This document shows, piece by piece, positions 42,589 to 49,972 of a stretch of 64,000 bases of DNA. The DNA is taken from the NCBI GenBank assembly GCA_017861365.1, contig JAGFXR010000001.1, forward strand, positions 1 through 64,000, given 5' to 3'. The notes under the pieces are model-generated. The model saw only the letters and a program-made list of their open reading frames with translations. It searched no databases and was not told where the DNA came from. The translations under genes were made by a program, and so were the position numbers. Numbering within the stretch: position 1 is the first letter of the stretch; every line of letters starts with the position of its first letter. This DNA is from Oscillospiraceae bacterium. GTDB lineage: Bacteria > Bacillota > Clostridia > Oscillospirales > Oscillospiraceae.

Positions 42589-42617
42589 GGATATCTGGGG
42601 TGCTTACTATCATAGTA
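42589..42617 (+). promoter_or_regulatory. Possible sigma-G type promoter of sleC
   Basis: GGATA (42589-42593), a 17-bp spacer and CATAGTA (42611-42617) match the forespore sigma-G pattern (gnATr and CATnnTA). The sleC start is 21 bp downstream. The partial palindrome CATAGTATG also gives a CATACTA on the other strand, which could serve the csp operon. This is read by eye only. Confidence 0.4.
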
Positions 42618-42638
42618 TGCATAAGAGGTGATTTGTAT

Positions 42639-43886
42639 ATGAGTCCTCCCGATCAAATTTCAAATGAACTCACCGGACGCGGCAGTCTCCAGGTCAGCGT
42701 GTTTGATACAACCGTGGGCAGACCTCTGCAGGACGCCCGGGTTCGCGTGAGCAGAAACGGAACGGACCTGGGGGAGCTGACCACGGATTCTTCCGGGCAG
42801 ACCCAGGTGATGGAGCTTCCGACGCCTCCGCTGGACTATTCTCTCGCGCCCAATGAACCGAAGCCCTACGCGGAATATAATGTGACCGTGGTCTCCCAGG
42901 AATTTGAATCGCTGATCCTCAACGGCGTTCAGATTCTCCCCGACACCAGGGCGCTGCAGGACTGCCGGCTGATTCCGGTACAGCCGCCGGTACCAATGTC
43001 GCAGGACATCAACATTGAGCAGCATACCCTTTGGGGGGTCTTCCCTCCGAAAATTCCGGAGGATGAGGTGAAGCCTCTGCCCGACGCGGGGGGGCTGGTG
43101 GTGCTGCCCCAGCCGGTGATTCCGGAATTTGTGATTGTACATCTGGGCGCTCCCACCAATACCGGCGCGCAGAATGTCTGGATTCCCTTTAAAGACTATA
43201 TTAAAAATGTCGCCAGCTGCGAAATTTATTCCACCTGGCCGGAGCAGACCATTCGGGCAAATGTCTACGCTATCTTGTCCTTTACTATGAACCGGGTCTA
43301 TACCGAGTGGTATCGGGGAAAGGGGTACGACTTCACCATCACCAACTCCACGGCCTATGACCAGGCATTTGACTACGGGCGCAACATTTATGAGGAAATT
43401 TCCGTGGTGGTGGATGACATTTTCACCTTCTATGTGACCCGCCCGGGGATTCGCCAGCCGCTGCTGACGCAGTATTGCGACGGTTCCCGCACCCAGTGCG
43501 ACGGGCTGACTCAGTGGGGCTCCAAGAATCTGGGGGATCAGGGGTTGGACGCCCTGAGCATCCTGCGCAATTTCTATGGCTATGACGTCTTTCTGAAAGA
43601 GGCCGAAAAGGTGGAGGGGGTTCCCCGCTCCTACCCCGGCAGTCCTCTTCAAATGGGCTCGTCAGGCCAGCCGGTACGCACGATTCAGGAGCAGCTCAAC
43701 GCAATTTCAAATAATTATCCCGCCATTCAAAAGGTCAGGGTGGACGGTGTATTCGGGCAGCAGACCCAGGATGCCGTCAAGCAGTTCCAGCAGATTTTTG
43801 ACCTTCCCCAGACTGGCGTGGTGGATATGGGGACCTGGTATCAGATTTCCAATATCTACGTTGCGGTGAGCAAGCTGGCGCAATAG
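42639..43886 (+). CDS. sleC: Spore cortex-lytic pro-enzyme SleC
   Basis: SleC is the lytic transglycosylase that degrades spore cortex once Csp proteases remove its pro-peptide. The 415-residue protein has the usual order: an N-terminal pro-domain (LQVSVFDTTVGRPLQDARV; TLWGVFPPKIPEDEV), a SpoIID/LytB-like catalytic domain (IPFKDYIKNVASCEIYSTWP; TEWYRGKGYDFTITNSTAYD; QYCDGSRTQCDG), and a C-terminal peptidoglycan-binding domain (VRVDGVFGQQTQDAVKQFQ; DLPQTGVV). Length and motifs agree with clostridial SleC. The ATG at 42639 has AGAGGTG upstream. It is divergent from the three csp genes. Confidence 0.95.
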   Translation: MSPPDQISNELTGRGSLQVSVFDTTVGRPLQDARVRVSRNGTDLGELTTDSSGQTQVMELPTPPLDYSLAPNEPKPYAEYNVTVVSQEFESLILNGVQILPDTRALQDCRLIPVQPPVPMSQDINIEQHTLWGVFPPKIPEDEVKPLPDAGGLVVLPQPVIPEFVIVHLGAPTNTGAQNVWIPFKDYIKNVASCEIYSTWPEQTIRANVYAILSFTMNRVYTEWYRGKGYDFTITNSTAYDQAFDYGRNIYEEISVVVDDIFTFYVTRPGIRQPLLTQYCDGSRTQCDGLTQWGSKNLGDQGLDALSILRNFYGYDVFLKEAEKVEGVPRSYPGSPLQMGSSGQPVRTIQEQLNAISNNYPAIQKVRVDGVFGQQTQDAVKQFQQIFDLPQTGVVDMGTWYQISNIYVAVSKLAQ

Positions 43887-43948
43887 CCCCGCCTGATACG
43901 GAAAGCTTCTTGGCGTTGCAAAAGCTGTTGTTTTGCGCGGAAGTGTGC

Positions 43949-43954
43949 TATAAT
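43949..43954 (+). promoter_or_regulatory. -10 element of the lspA-rluD operon
   Basis: A perfect TATAAT lies about 80 bp before the lspA start. The -35 (TTGTTT, 15-bp spacing) is weak. Confidence 0.4.
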
Positions 43955-44033
43955 AATCTTCCATACGGGTTAGTCCGGCCAAACACGGGATGACCGCGGG
44001 GACGTTTAAAGTTTCATACAAAGGAGAATTGCC

Positions 44034-44504
44034 ATGCCCTATGCGTTACTGTCCGCGGTGTTAATTGCCGCCGACCAGCTGGTGAAATATCTCGTGAGGA
44101 TCCGTATTCCGCTTGGAGGACACATCGGTTTCCTGCCCGGCGTCATGGAGCTGACCTATCTGCAAAATACGGGAGCGGCATTCTCTATTTTTCGGGAGCA
44201 TACGTGGGCACTTACCCTCCTCTCGCTGGTGGCCACCGCTGCGCTGGCGGTTGTGCTGCTGAAAAAACTGTGGATTAAGGATCCCTTCGGACGGGTATGC
44301 CTCGCCTTGATTCTGGCGGGCGCGGCGGGGAACCTCATTGACCGCGCCCTGTTCGGATGGGTGACTGATATGTTTGCCACCCTGTTTGTCAATTTTGCGG
44401 TCTTCAACGTGGCGGATATCTGCCTGACGGTGGGGTGTGTGCTGATGGTGGTTAACGTGCTGCTCTTCTCGGAGAAGCGGGAGAAGAAGGAGAAGCCCCA
44501 GTGA
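44034..44504 (+). CDS. lspA: Lipoprotein signal peptidase (signal peptidase II)
   Basis: LspA is the membrane aspartyl protease that removes signal peptides from prolipoproteins. The 156-residue protein has four hydrophobic segments and the family motifs: ADQLVKYLV, ELTYLQNTGAAFSI, AGAAGNLIDRAL with one catalytic aspartate, and VNFAVFNVADICLTVG with the other. It ends in a basic tail. The ribosome site is AAAGGAG. Its stop overlaps the GTG start of the pseudouridine synthase. Confidence 0.95.
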   Translation: MPYALLSAVLIAADQLVKYLVRIRIPLGGHIGFLPGVMELTYLQNTGAAFSIFREHTWALTLLSLVATAALAVVLLKKLWIKDPFGRVCLALILAGAAGNLIDRALFGWVTDMFATLFVNFAVFNVADICLTVGCVLMVVNVLLFSEKREKKEKPQ

Positions 44505-45415
44505 GGCGCATCGAGCTGACCGCTGAGCTGGACGGAGAGCGGGCGGACGCGTTTCTGGCGCGTTCGGCGCAGGGGCTGACCCGCTCCGCGGTTCAGCGTC
44601 TGCTGGAGGAGGGAGCGGTTGTTTGCGGCGGCAGGCCGGTCAAGAAAAACCAGAAAACCGCGACGGGCCAGGTTTTCATCATTCATATGCCGGAGCCTGC
44701 AGAGACGGATATCGTGCCCCAGGATATCCCGCTGGACATTGTGTATGAGGACGATGACGTGATTGTGGTCAACAAGCCGGTGGGGATGGTGGTGCATCCC
44801 GCGCCGGGGCACCCGGACGGCACGCTGGTCAACGCCCTGCTTTATCACTGCGGAGCCTCTCTCTCAGGGATCAACGGGGCGCTGCGCCCGGGCATTGTCC
44901 ACCGCATTGACCGTGATACCTCAGGTCTGGTGATTGCCGCGAAAAATGACAGGGCGCATCTGTCTCTTGCGGAGCAGCTGCAGGATCACAGCCTGTTCCG
45001 GGAATATGAAGCGGTGGTGGTGGGGACGCTCCAGCAGGATGAGGGCTCCGTTGACGCGCCCATTGACCGGCATCCCACAGACCGGAAGAGGATGGCTGTG
45101 TCACGTATGGGCGGACGGGAGGCGGTGACCCACTGGTCGGTGATTGCCCGTTATCCTGGGTATACCCATATCTCCTGCCGCCTGGAGACGGGACGCACCC
45201 ACCAGATCCGCGTCCATATGGCATCCATTGGACATCCCCTGTACGGCGATCTTGTTTATGGGCAAAAAAAGCAGATCGCGGGGCTGGCGGGGCAATGCCT
45301 CCATGCCAGACGGCTGACCTTCACCCATCCGGGAAGCGGAGAGCGGCTGACGGTGGAAGCGCCTTTACCCCGGTGGTTTGAGGCGGTATTGACAAAATTG
45401 GGGCGCATGATATAA
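44501..45415 (+). CDS. rluD: RluD-family pseudouridine synthase
   Basis: This enzyme converts uridines in 23S rRNA to pseudouridine. An S4 RNA-binding domain at residues 1-65 (GERADAFLARSAQGLTRSAVQRLL) is followed by the RluA-type catalytic core. The catalytic aspartate lies in PGIVHRIDRDTSGLVIAAKN (near residue 137); KPVGMVVHPAPGHP and ETGRTHQIRVHMASIGHP are also clear. It starts at GTG 44501, overlapping lspA, the usual gene pair in Firmicutes. A small terminator (ACCC-GGGT-TTTTTT at 45434-45448) follows. Confidence 0.93.
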   Translation: MRRIELTAELDGERADAFLARSAQGLTRSAVQRLLEEGAVVCGGRPVKKNQKTATGQVFIIHMPEPAETDIVPQDIPLDIVYEDDDVIVVNKPVGMVVHPAPGHPDGTLVNALLYHCGASLSGINGALRPGIVHRIDRDTSGLVIAAKNDRAHLSLAEQLQDHSLFREYEAVVVGTLQQDEGSVDAPIDRHPTDRKRMAVSRMGGREAVTHWSVIARYPGYTHISCRLETGRTHQIRVHMASIGHPLYGDLVYGQKKQIAGLAGQCLHARRLTFTHPGSGERLTVEAPLPRWFEAVLTKLGRMI

Positions 45416-45433
45416 TAAAATAGATTCAAAAGA

Positions 45434-45448
45434 CCCTCGGGTTTTTTG
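45434..45448 (+). terminator. Short terminator after rluD
   Basis: ACCC and GGGT close a tiny loop, followed by TTTTTT. Confidence 0.5.
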
Positions 45449-45467
45449 AGAACCGCAGACAATCGAA

Positions 45468-45565
45468 CACAGGGGCGCTGGACGGCAAGTCCGGCTGAGA
45501 TTAAAGCATATTGCTGCTTTAGGTCGCCTTGAACCTGATCCGGGTAATGCCGGCGTAGGAAGTGG
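45468..45565 (+). promoter_or_regulatory. TPP riboswitch (THI element)
   Basis: The conserved thi-box parts are present in order: GGGGCGCT, GGCTGAGATT, a variable hairpin (AAAGCATATTGCTGCTTT), then CCTTGAACCTGATCCGGGTAATGCCGGCGTAGGAAGTGG. It binds thiamine diphosphate. A terminator stem lies downstream, before the ThiT gene, so it likely acts by transcription attenuation. Confidence 0.96.
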
Positions 45566-45587
45566 AATCGACAGGATCGTTTTCTCT

Positions 45588-45634
45588 GATACCGCTTTGC
45601 ACCCGTTCGGCTTGCATTGCGGTATCCTTATTTT
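45588..45634 (+). terminator. Riboswitch-controlled terminator
   Basis: GATACCGC (45588-45595) and GCGGTATC (45619-45626) form an 8-bp stem, with inner pairing, followed by CTTATTTT. It stands between the TPP aptamer and the thiT ribosome site. Confidence 0.75.
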
Positions 45635-45647
45635 GGAGGAAACGAAT

Positions 45648-46244
45648 ATGAAACAGCATCTCAAACTCCGTGCCCTGTGCGAGGGCGCCATTTTTGTGGC
45701 AATTTCCTATGTGCTTAGCTTTTTGAAGGTGTTCCAGATGCCTCAGGGCGGCTCGGTGTCCCTGATGGCGCTGCCGGTTCTGCTCTATGCCGTCCGCTGG
45801 GGACTGAGCTCGGGCCTTCTGGCGGGCTGTGCGCTGGGACTGCTAGACTGCTTGGTCGGCGGCATTTTTTTGGTTAGCTGGGTGTCCTTTTTGGGAGACT
45901 ATATCGTAGCCGGCGCGGCGCTGGGACTGGCGGGCCTGTTTCGCAGATACAGCGGCGGCTGGGGCTATTTCGCGGGCATCGCCGTGGGATCGCTGGGTCG
46001 CTGGGCCGCCTGGCTGGTGACCGGGGCCACTCTTTGGAAGCAGTATATGCCCGAGGGATTTACGTTCCTGGGCATTTCCAATAATCCGTGGGTGTATTCC
46101 TTCTGGTATAACAGCTACGCCATTGTCAGCGGTTTGCTTTGTCTGCTGGTGGGAGGCATTCTCTTTTCCATCCCCGCGCTGCGGAACTATTTTACGGGAA
46201 GCGATCTTCCCCGGCAACAAAACGGGCAGGCGCAGGCATTCTGA
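45648..46244 (+). CDS. thiT: Thiamine transporter ThiT
   Basis: ThiT is the substrate-binding S component of an energy-coupling-factor transporter. The 198-residue membrane protein has about six helices and the thiamine-site features FQMPQGGSVSLMALPVLLYAVRWG and a later FWYNSYAIVSGL. I start at ATG 45648, with GGAGG upstream. The TPP riboswitch before it strongly supports thiamine as substrate. The ATPase modules are not in this window. Confidence 0.94.
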   Translation: MKQHLKLRALCEGAIFVAISYVLSFLKVFQMPQGGSVSLMALPVLLYAVRWGLSSGLLAGCALGLLDCLVGGIFLVSWVSFLGDYIVAGAALGLAGLFRRYSGGWGYFAGIAVGSLGRWAAWLVTGATLWKQYMPEGFTFLGISNNPWVYSFWYNSYAIVSGLLCLLVGGILFSIPALRNYFTGSDLPRQQNGQAQAF

Positions 46245-46280
46245 GGGCGCTCCGGCCCGAAAGCCTGAAAGGTGCGTTTC

Positions 46281-47093
46281 ATGGGCAAATTTGACGGCGT
46301 TTTATTAGCCAGCGATTATGACGACACCCTGTATGGGTATAACCTGGAGGTGTCGCGGGAAAACAGGCAGGCGCTCCGCTGGTTTATGGCGGAGGGTGGG
46401 CACTTCTGCGTGGCGACGGGCCGGGCCCACAAGACCTTTACGCCTCAGATTGCCCGGCAGGAGCTCTCTATCAACGCCCCCTGCGTGCTGCATAACGGCT
46501 CGCTAGTGTATGATTACGGGGGCGACCGGATTTTGTACCAGACCTTCCTGCGCCAGTCCGCGCCGGAGGATATGCGGCAGATGGCATCGGTGTTCCCCTC
46601 CCTTGGTCTGGAGGCCTATTTTGAGGATGAGGTCTATATGTTCCGCCCCAACCGGGTGACCGAGAGCCACATGGAACGGGTTGGCGTGCGGTTTGAGGAG
46701 CGCGCCATTGAGGACATGCCGGGGCCATGGACAAAAGTGATTCTGGAGCAGGATCATCCCCTGCTGCTGGAGGCGCAGCGCTATATCAAGGAACATTGGG
46801 GTGGGGACTATGAGGCGATCTTCTCCAATAAATACCTTTTGGAGGTAACGCGCAAGGGCAGCACAAAGGGCGGAATGGTGCTTTGGATCGCGGATTATCT
46901 GGGAATTGACCGCGCGCATATCTACTGCGTGGGAGACAATCAGAACGACCTGCCCATGCTTGAAATCTCAGCCATTCCCTTTGCTCCCGCCAACTGCGCC
47001 GAACCGGTGCGGGACTGGGGGGCGCGTATTATGCCCTCCTGCGATGACCACTGCATCGCGGCGATTATTGATGTGCTCAATGAACTTTATTAA
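46281..47093 (+). CDS. HAD-family (Cof-type) phosphatase
   Basis: This cytosolic hydrolase of the HAD-IIB/Cof group removes phosphate from sugar phosphates or cofactors such as FMN or PLP; the substrate is unknown. Motif I reads ASDYDDTLYG, with an aspartate where DxDGT has glycine. ATGRAHKTF, CVLHNGSLVYDYGG, KGSTKGGMVLWIADYLG with the motif III lysine, and CVGDNQNDLPMLE follow. I prefer ATG 46281 to an upstream GTG. A terminator follows at 47111-47148. Confidence 0.87.
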   Translation: MGKFDGVLLASDYDDTLYGYNLEVSRENRQALRWFMAEGGHFCVATGRAHKTFTPQIARQELSINAPCVLHNGSLVYDYGGDRILYQTFLRQSAPEDMRQMASVFPSLGLEAYFEDEVYMFRPNRVTESHMERVGVRFEERAIEDMPGPWTKVILEQDHPLLLEAQRYIKEHWGGDYEAIFSNKYLLEVTRKGSTKGGMVLWIADYLGIDRAHIYCVGDNQNDLPMLEISAIPFAPANCAEPVRDWGARIMPSCDDHCIAAIIDVLNELY

Positions 47094-47110
47094 ATGATGC
47101 TATGAGGCAA

Positions 47111-47148
47111 TGGAGGCGCGGCGAACTGCCATGCCTCCAAGTTTTTTT
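47111..47148 (+). terminator. Terminator after the HAD phosphatase
   Basis: TGGAGGC (47111-47117) pairs with GCCTCCA (47133-47139), followed by GTTTTTTT. Confidence 0.7.
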
Positions 47149-47217
47149 AATATTTTGAGTATTTTGGTTTGCTGAAACCGGTTCAGGCACAAACTAAAGA
47201 GAGAAGGAGTCAATGGT

Positions 47218-47655
47218 ATGGGCGACACACAGACCCCTGAGGATTACCGCAATTTTCAAATTGATCAGGACCCCTACAGCTATGTGTTAAGAACCTTCTG
47301 CAACCGATGGAAGCCCTTTATTCTCCACGCCATCAGCGTGGACAAAAACATCCGGTTTAACCGGTTTACCAAGCAGCTTCCCATTTCGGAGAAGGTTCTG
47401 TCGGAAAATCTGCGGGAGCTGGAGGCGGATGAGCTGATCATCCGGACGGTGTACCCGGAGGTTCCACCCAGAGTGGAATACAGCCTGACACCCCAGGGCA
47501 GGGAGGTCTGCCGGATGCTGCGCATGCTGTATGACTGGGGCTGGCATGAGATGAAGCGCCGGAGGCTTCCCATTGACCCGCTGGGCGAGATGTGGCATGG
47601 CTACCGGAAGCCGGAAGAGAGCGTTATGAACGAGCCTTATAAAAAATCCAGGTGA
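47218..47655 (+). CDS. HxlR-family transcriptional regulator
   Basis: This winged-helix regulator belongs to the HxlR/DUF24 group, whose members often sense electrophiles or redox state through a cysteine. The 145-residue protein has the core LRTFCNRWKPFILHAIS (cysteine near residue 25, at the position used by redox-sensing relatives), RFNRFTKQLPISEKVLSENLRELE and YSLTPQGREV. It lies 147 bp before the Old Yellow Enzyme gene in the same direction. The inverted repeat at 47658-47673 between them could be its operator. Confidence 0.85.
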   Translation: MGDTQTPEDYRNFQIDQDPYSYVLRTFCNRWKPFILHAISVDKNIRFNRFTKQLPISEKVLSENLRELEADELIIRTVYPEVPPRVEYSLTPQGREVCRMLRMLYDWGWHEMKRRRLPIDPLGEMWHGYRKPEESVMNEPYKKSR

Positions 47656-47657
47656 TA

Positions 47658-47673
47658 CTTACTTTTTTGTAAG
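47658..47673. promoter_or_regulatory. Possible HxlR operator
   Basis: CTTAC-6-GTAAG is a perfect inverted repeat just after the HxlR gene and about 130 bp before the oxidoreductase gene, with a GCTTAC half-site next to it. HxlR relatives bind sites of this type; binding here is inference. Confidence 0.4.
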
Positions 47674-47802
47674 CAGCTTACCAAAATATCTTGACCTTTC
47701 TGATATGTACGCACTTTACGAAATGGATGGGTTGTGGTATTGTTTTATTGTGTAATAAGACGGTACGATCACCGTTTGAGTTGACTGAAAGGAAGGAATG
47801 TC

Positions 47803-49770
47803 ATGTCCTGCAAATATCCTCATATGCTTGCGCCGATGACCATTAAAAAGACCACATTTAAAAACCGCGTGTTTGCGTCCCCTGTTACCACCAATCGGGT
47901 GGTTGACCACGGCTATCCCACACCGGAGGGAATTGATGTCTACGAAACCCGTTCACGGGGCGGATTCGCACAGGTGACGTTTACCGAGTCCTTTGTGGAC
48001 GACGAGTTTGCCAGCCGCCATGAGCACGGACTGAACGTCTATTCCAATGATATGAGCACCATTCATATGGAAGCCATTATGACCTTGACAGAAGCCATGA
48101 AGGCTCATGGTGCGGTGGCCTCCGTCCAGCTGAACCATGTGGGCGGTGTCAATCACCCCGATACCATCAAGGGTCATAAAAACCCCATTGGTCCCTCTGC
48201 CTTTGTCCGTCCGGACGGCGTACAGGTGGACGAGATGGATGAAGCCATGATGCGCCGGGTGGCGGACAACTATGCCAACGCCGCAGGCAACTGCAAGGCG
48301 TTGGGGTTTGACATGGTGATGATTCACGGCGGCCATGGCTGGCTGCTGTCTCAATTTATCTCCCCCCTGACCAATCATCGCACCGACGAGTACGGCGGTT
48401 CCATGGAAAACCGCGCCAAATTCCCCATTATGGTGCTCAAGCGCGTTCGGGAAGAAGTTGGCGACGACTTTTTAATTGAGTACCGTGTCTCCGGGGCCGA
48501 GCGGGTTCCCGGTGGTCTGGAGCTGCCCGACGCGATTGAATACTGCAAGCTCATCGAGCCCTACGTGGATATCATCCACGTGACCTCCGGAATTTACCAC
48601 TCCCATGTCGAAACCAAGGCATTTTCCTCCATGTTTGATGCCCACGGATGCAATCTGGATCTGGCGGCGGCGATCAAGGCAGAGGTAAAGGTTCCCGTGG
48701 TGGCTGTGGGCGGCTTCAACAGCCCCCAGCAGATTGAGGATGCCATCGCCTCCGGCCAGTGCGACTTTGTGGCACTGGGGCGCCAGCAGTTTGCCGACCC
48801 CGCGTTTGTCAACAAGACCATTGAGGGCAGAGAGAATGAAATTGCGCCCTGCCTGCGCTGCTCCTGCTTCAATCCGTTGGCCTCCAACCCTGATGAGCGC
48901 CCCATTCCCACACTCTGGAACTGCACCGTGAACCCCACGTCCGGCCGCGAGCTGCGCTGGCGCAATGCGCCCACGCCCAAAGCGAAACGCCGTGTTCTGG
49001 TGGTGGGCGGCGGCGTCGGCGGTATGTACGCGGCCATTACCGCGGCGGAGCGCGGTCACGACGTCATTCTGGTGGAAAAATCCAACCGGCTTGGCGGCCT
49101 GCTCTGGTTTACCGACATTGATGAGCATAAGGAATCTCTGCGTCGCTACCGTGACTCCCTGATTGCCCGCTGCCACAGCACAGGAGTGAAGGTTCAGCTC
49201 AACACCGAGGCCACTGCGGCCTATATTGAGAAGATGCAGCCCGACGCGGTGATCTGTGCCGTGGGCTCCTCCGCCAACGTCCCCCGGATTCCCGGCATTG
49301 AGAAGGCGGGACATGCCCTCTTCGTCTATGTGGAGCCTGAAAAGGTGGGCCACAGAGTCGCCATGATCGGCGGCGGACTCATCGGCTGCGAAACCGGCTA
49401 CTGGCTGGCGGATACCGGACATGAGGTTCACATTCTGGAAATGCGCAACGGACTGGCCATTGACGCAAACGACAGCCACCGCCGCGCGCTCCTGCCCCGC
49501 ATGAAAAAGGCAGGCATTCAATCCTATTTAGGGGTCGCTGTCACCGAGATCATCGACGGCGGAGTGCGCTACAAGGACGCGGCGGGCGAAATCCACACGG
49601 TCGAAGTGGATACCGTGATTTATGCCGTGGGCCAGCACCCGAATACGGACGTGGTGGAGTCCCTGCGGGGAGCCTGTCCCAAGTTTGTGGTCATTGGAGA
49701 CTCGCGCCAGGCGCGGCAGGTATTGCAGGCAACTTACGAGGGGTTCTGTGCCGCCATGGATATTCTTTAA
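47803..49770 (+). CDS. Old Yellow Enzyme-type NAD(P)H-dependent flavin oxidoreductase
   Basis: This 655-residue enzyme belongs to the 2,4-dienoyl-CoA reductase/enoate reductase group, which reduces C=C bonds in anaerobes. The FMN barrel (residues 1-340) shows MIHGGHGWLLSQFISPLTNHRTDEYGGS-type active-site residues. A cysteine cluster (CLRCSC ... NCTVNP, about 345-370) would hold a 4Fe-4S centre. Two nucleotide-binding domains follow (VLVVGGGVGGMYAAI for FAD near 400; VAMIGGGLIGCETGYW for NAD(P)H near 522). Relatives include BaiCD of gut bile-acid metabolism. The true substrate is not known. Confidence 0.87.
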   Translation: MSCKYPHMLAPMTIKKTTFKNRVFASPVTTNRVVDHGYPTPEGIDVYETRSRGGFAQVTFTESFVDDEFASRHEHGLNVYSNDMSTIHMEAIMTLTEAMKAHGAVASVQLNHVGGVNHPDTIKGHKNPIGPSAFVRPDGVQVDEMDEAMMRRVADNYANAAGNCKALGFDMVMIHGGHGWLLSQFISPLTNHRTDEYGGSMENRAKFPIMVLKRVREEVGDDFLIEYRVSGAERVPGGLELPDAIEYCKLIEPYVDIIHVTSGIYHSHVETKAFSSMFDAHGCNLDLAAAIKAEVKVPVVAVGGFNSPQQIEDAIASGQCDFVALGRQQFADPAFVNKTIEGRENEIAPCLRCSCFNPLASNPDERPIPTLWNCTVNPTSGRELRWRNAPTPKAKRRVLVVGGGVGGMYAAITAAERGHDVILVEKSNRLGGLLWFTDIDEHKESLRRYRDSLIARCHSTGVKVQLNTEATAAYIEKMQPDAVICAVGSSANVPRIPGIEKAGHALFVYVEPEKVGHRVAMIGGGLIGCETGYWLADTGHEVHILEMRNGLAIDANDSHRRALLPRMKKAGIQSYLGVAVTEIIDGGVRYKDAAGEIHTVEVDTVIYAVGQHPNTDVVESLRGACPKFVVIGDSRQARQVLQATYEGFCAAMDIL

Positions 49771-49791
49771 TGACGATCTTATGAAGCAACT

Positions 49792-49838
49792 GAACTGTCA
49801 CAGAGGATGGTTTCTCTGTGACAGTTCTACATTTTTTG
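49792..49838 (+). terminator. Terminator after the Old Yellow Enzyme gene
   Basis: GAACTGTCACAGAG (49792-49805) and CTCTGTGACAGTTC (49814-49827) form a perfect 14-bp stem, followed by TACATTTTTT. Confidence 0.85.
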
Positions 49839-49860
49839 ACTTATTTTATAAAAAATATGT

Positions 49861-49897
49861 TGAAACTGTTTCACAAAGCGGATATTTCTGATATAAT
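49861..49897 (+). promoter_or_regulatory. Promoter with palindromic operator before the FAD reductase
   Basis: TTTCAC (49869-49874), a 17-bp spacer and TATAAT (49892-49897), with an extended TGA, form a promoter. TGAAACTGTTTCA (49861-49873) is a perfect 13-bp palindrome over the -35, suitable as a repressor site. Confidence 0.6.
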
Positions 49898-49972
49898 AGT
49901 TGTGCAAAAGAAATGTAAAAAATACTCGTTTGGAAAAATCATACGTTTGACGCAGAAGGAGGAATGGATTAG

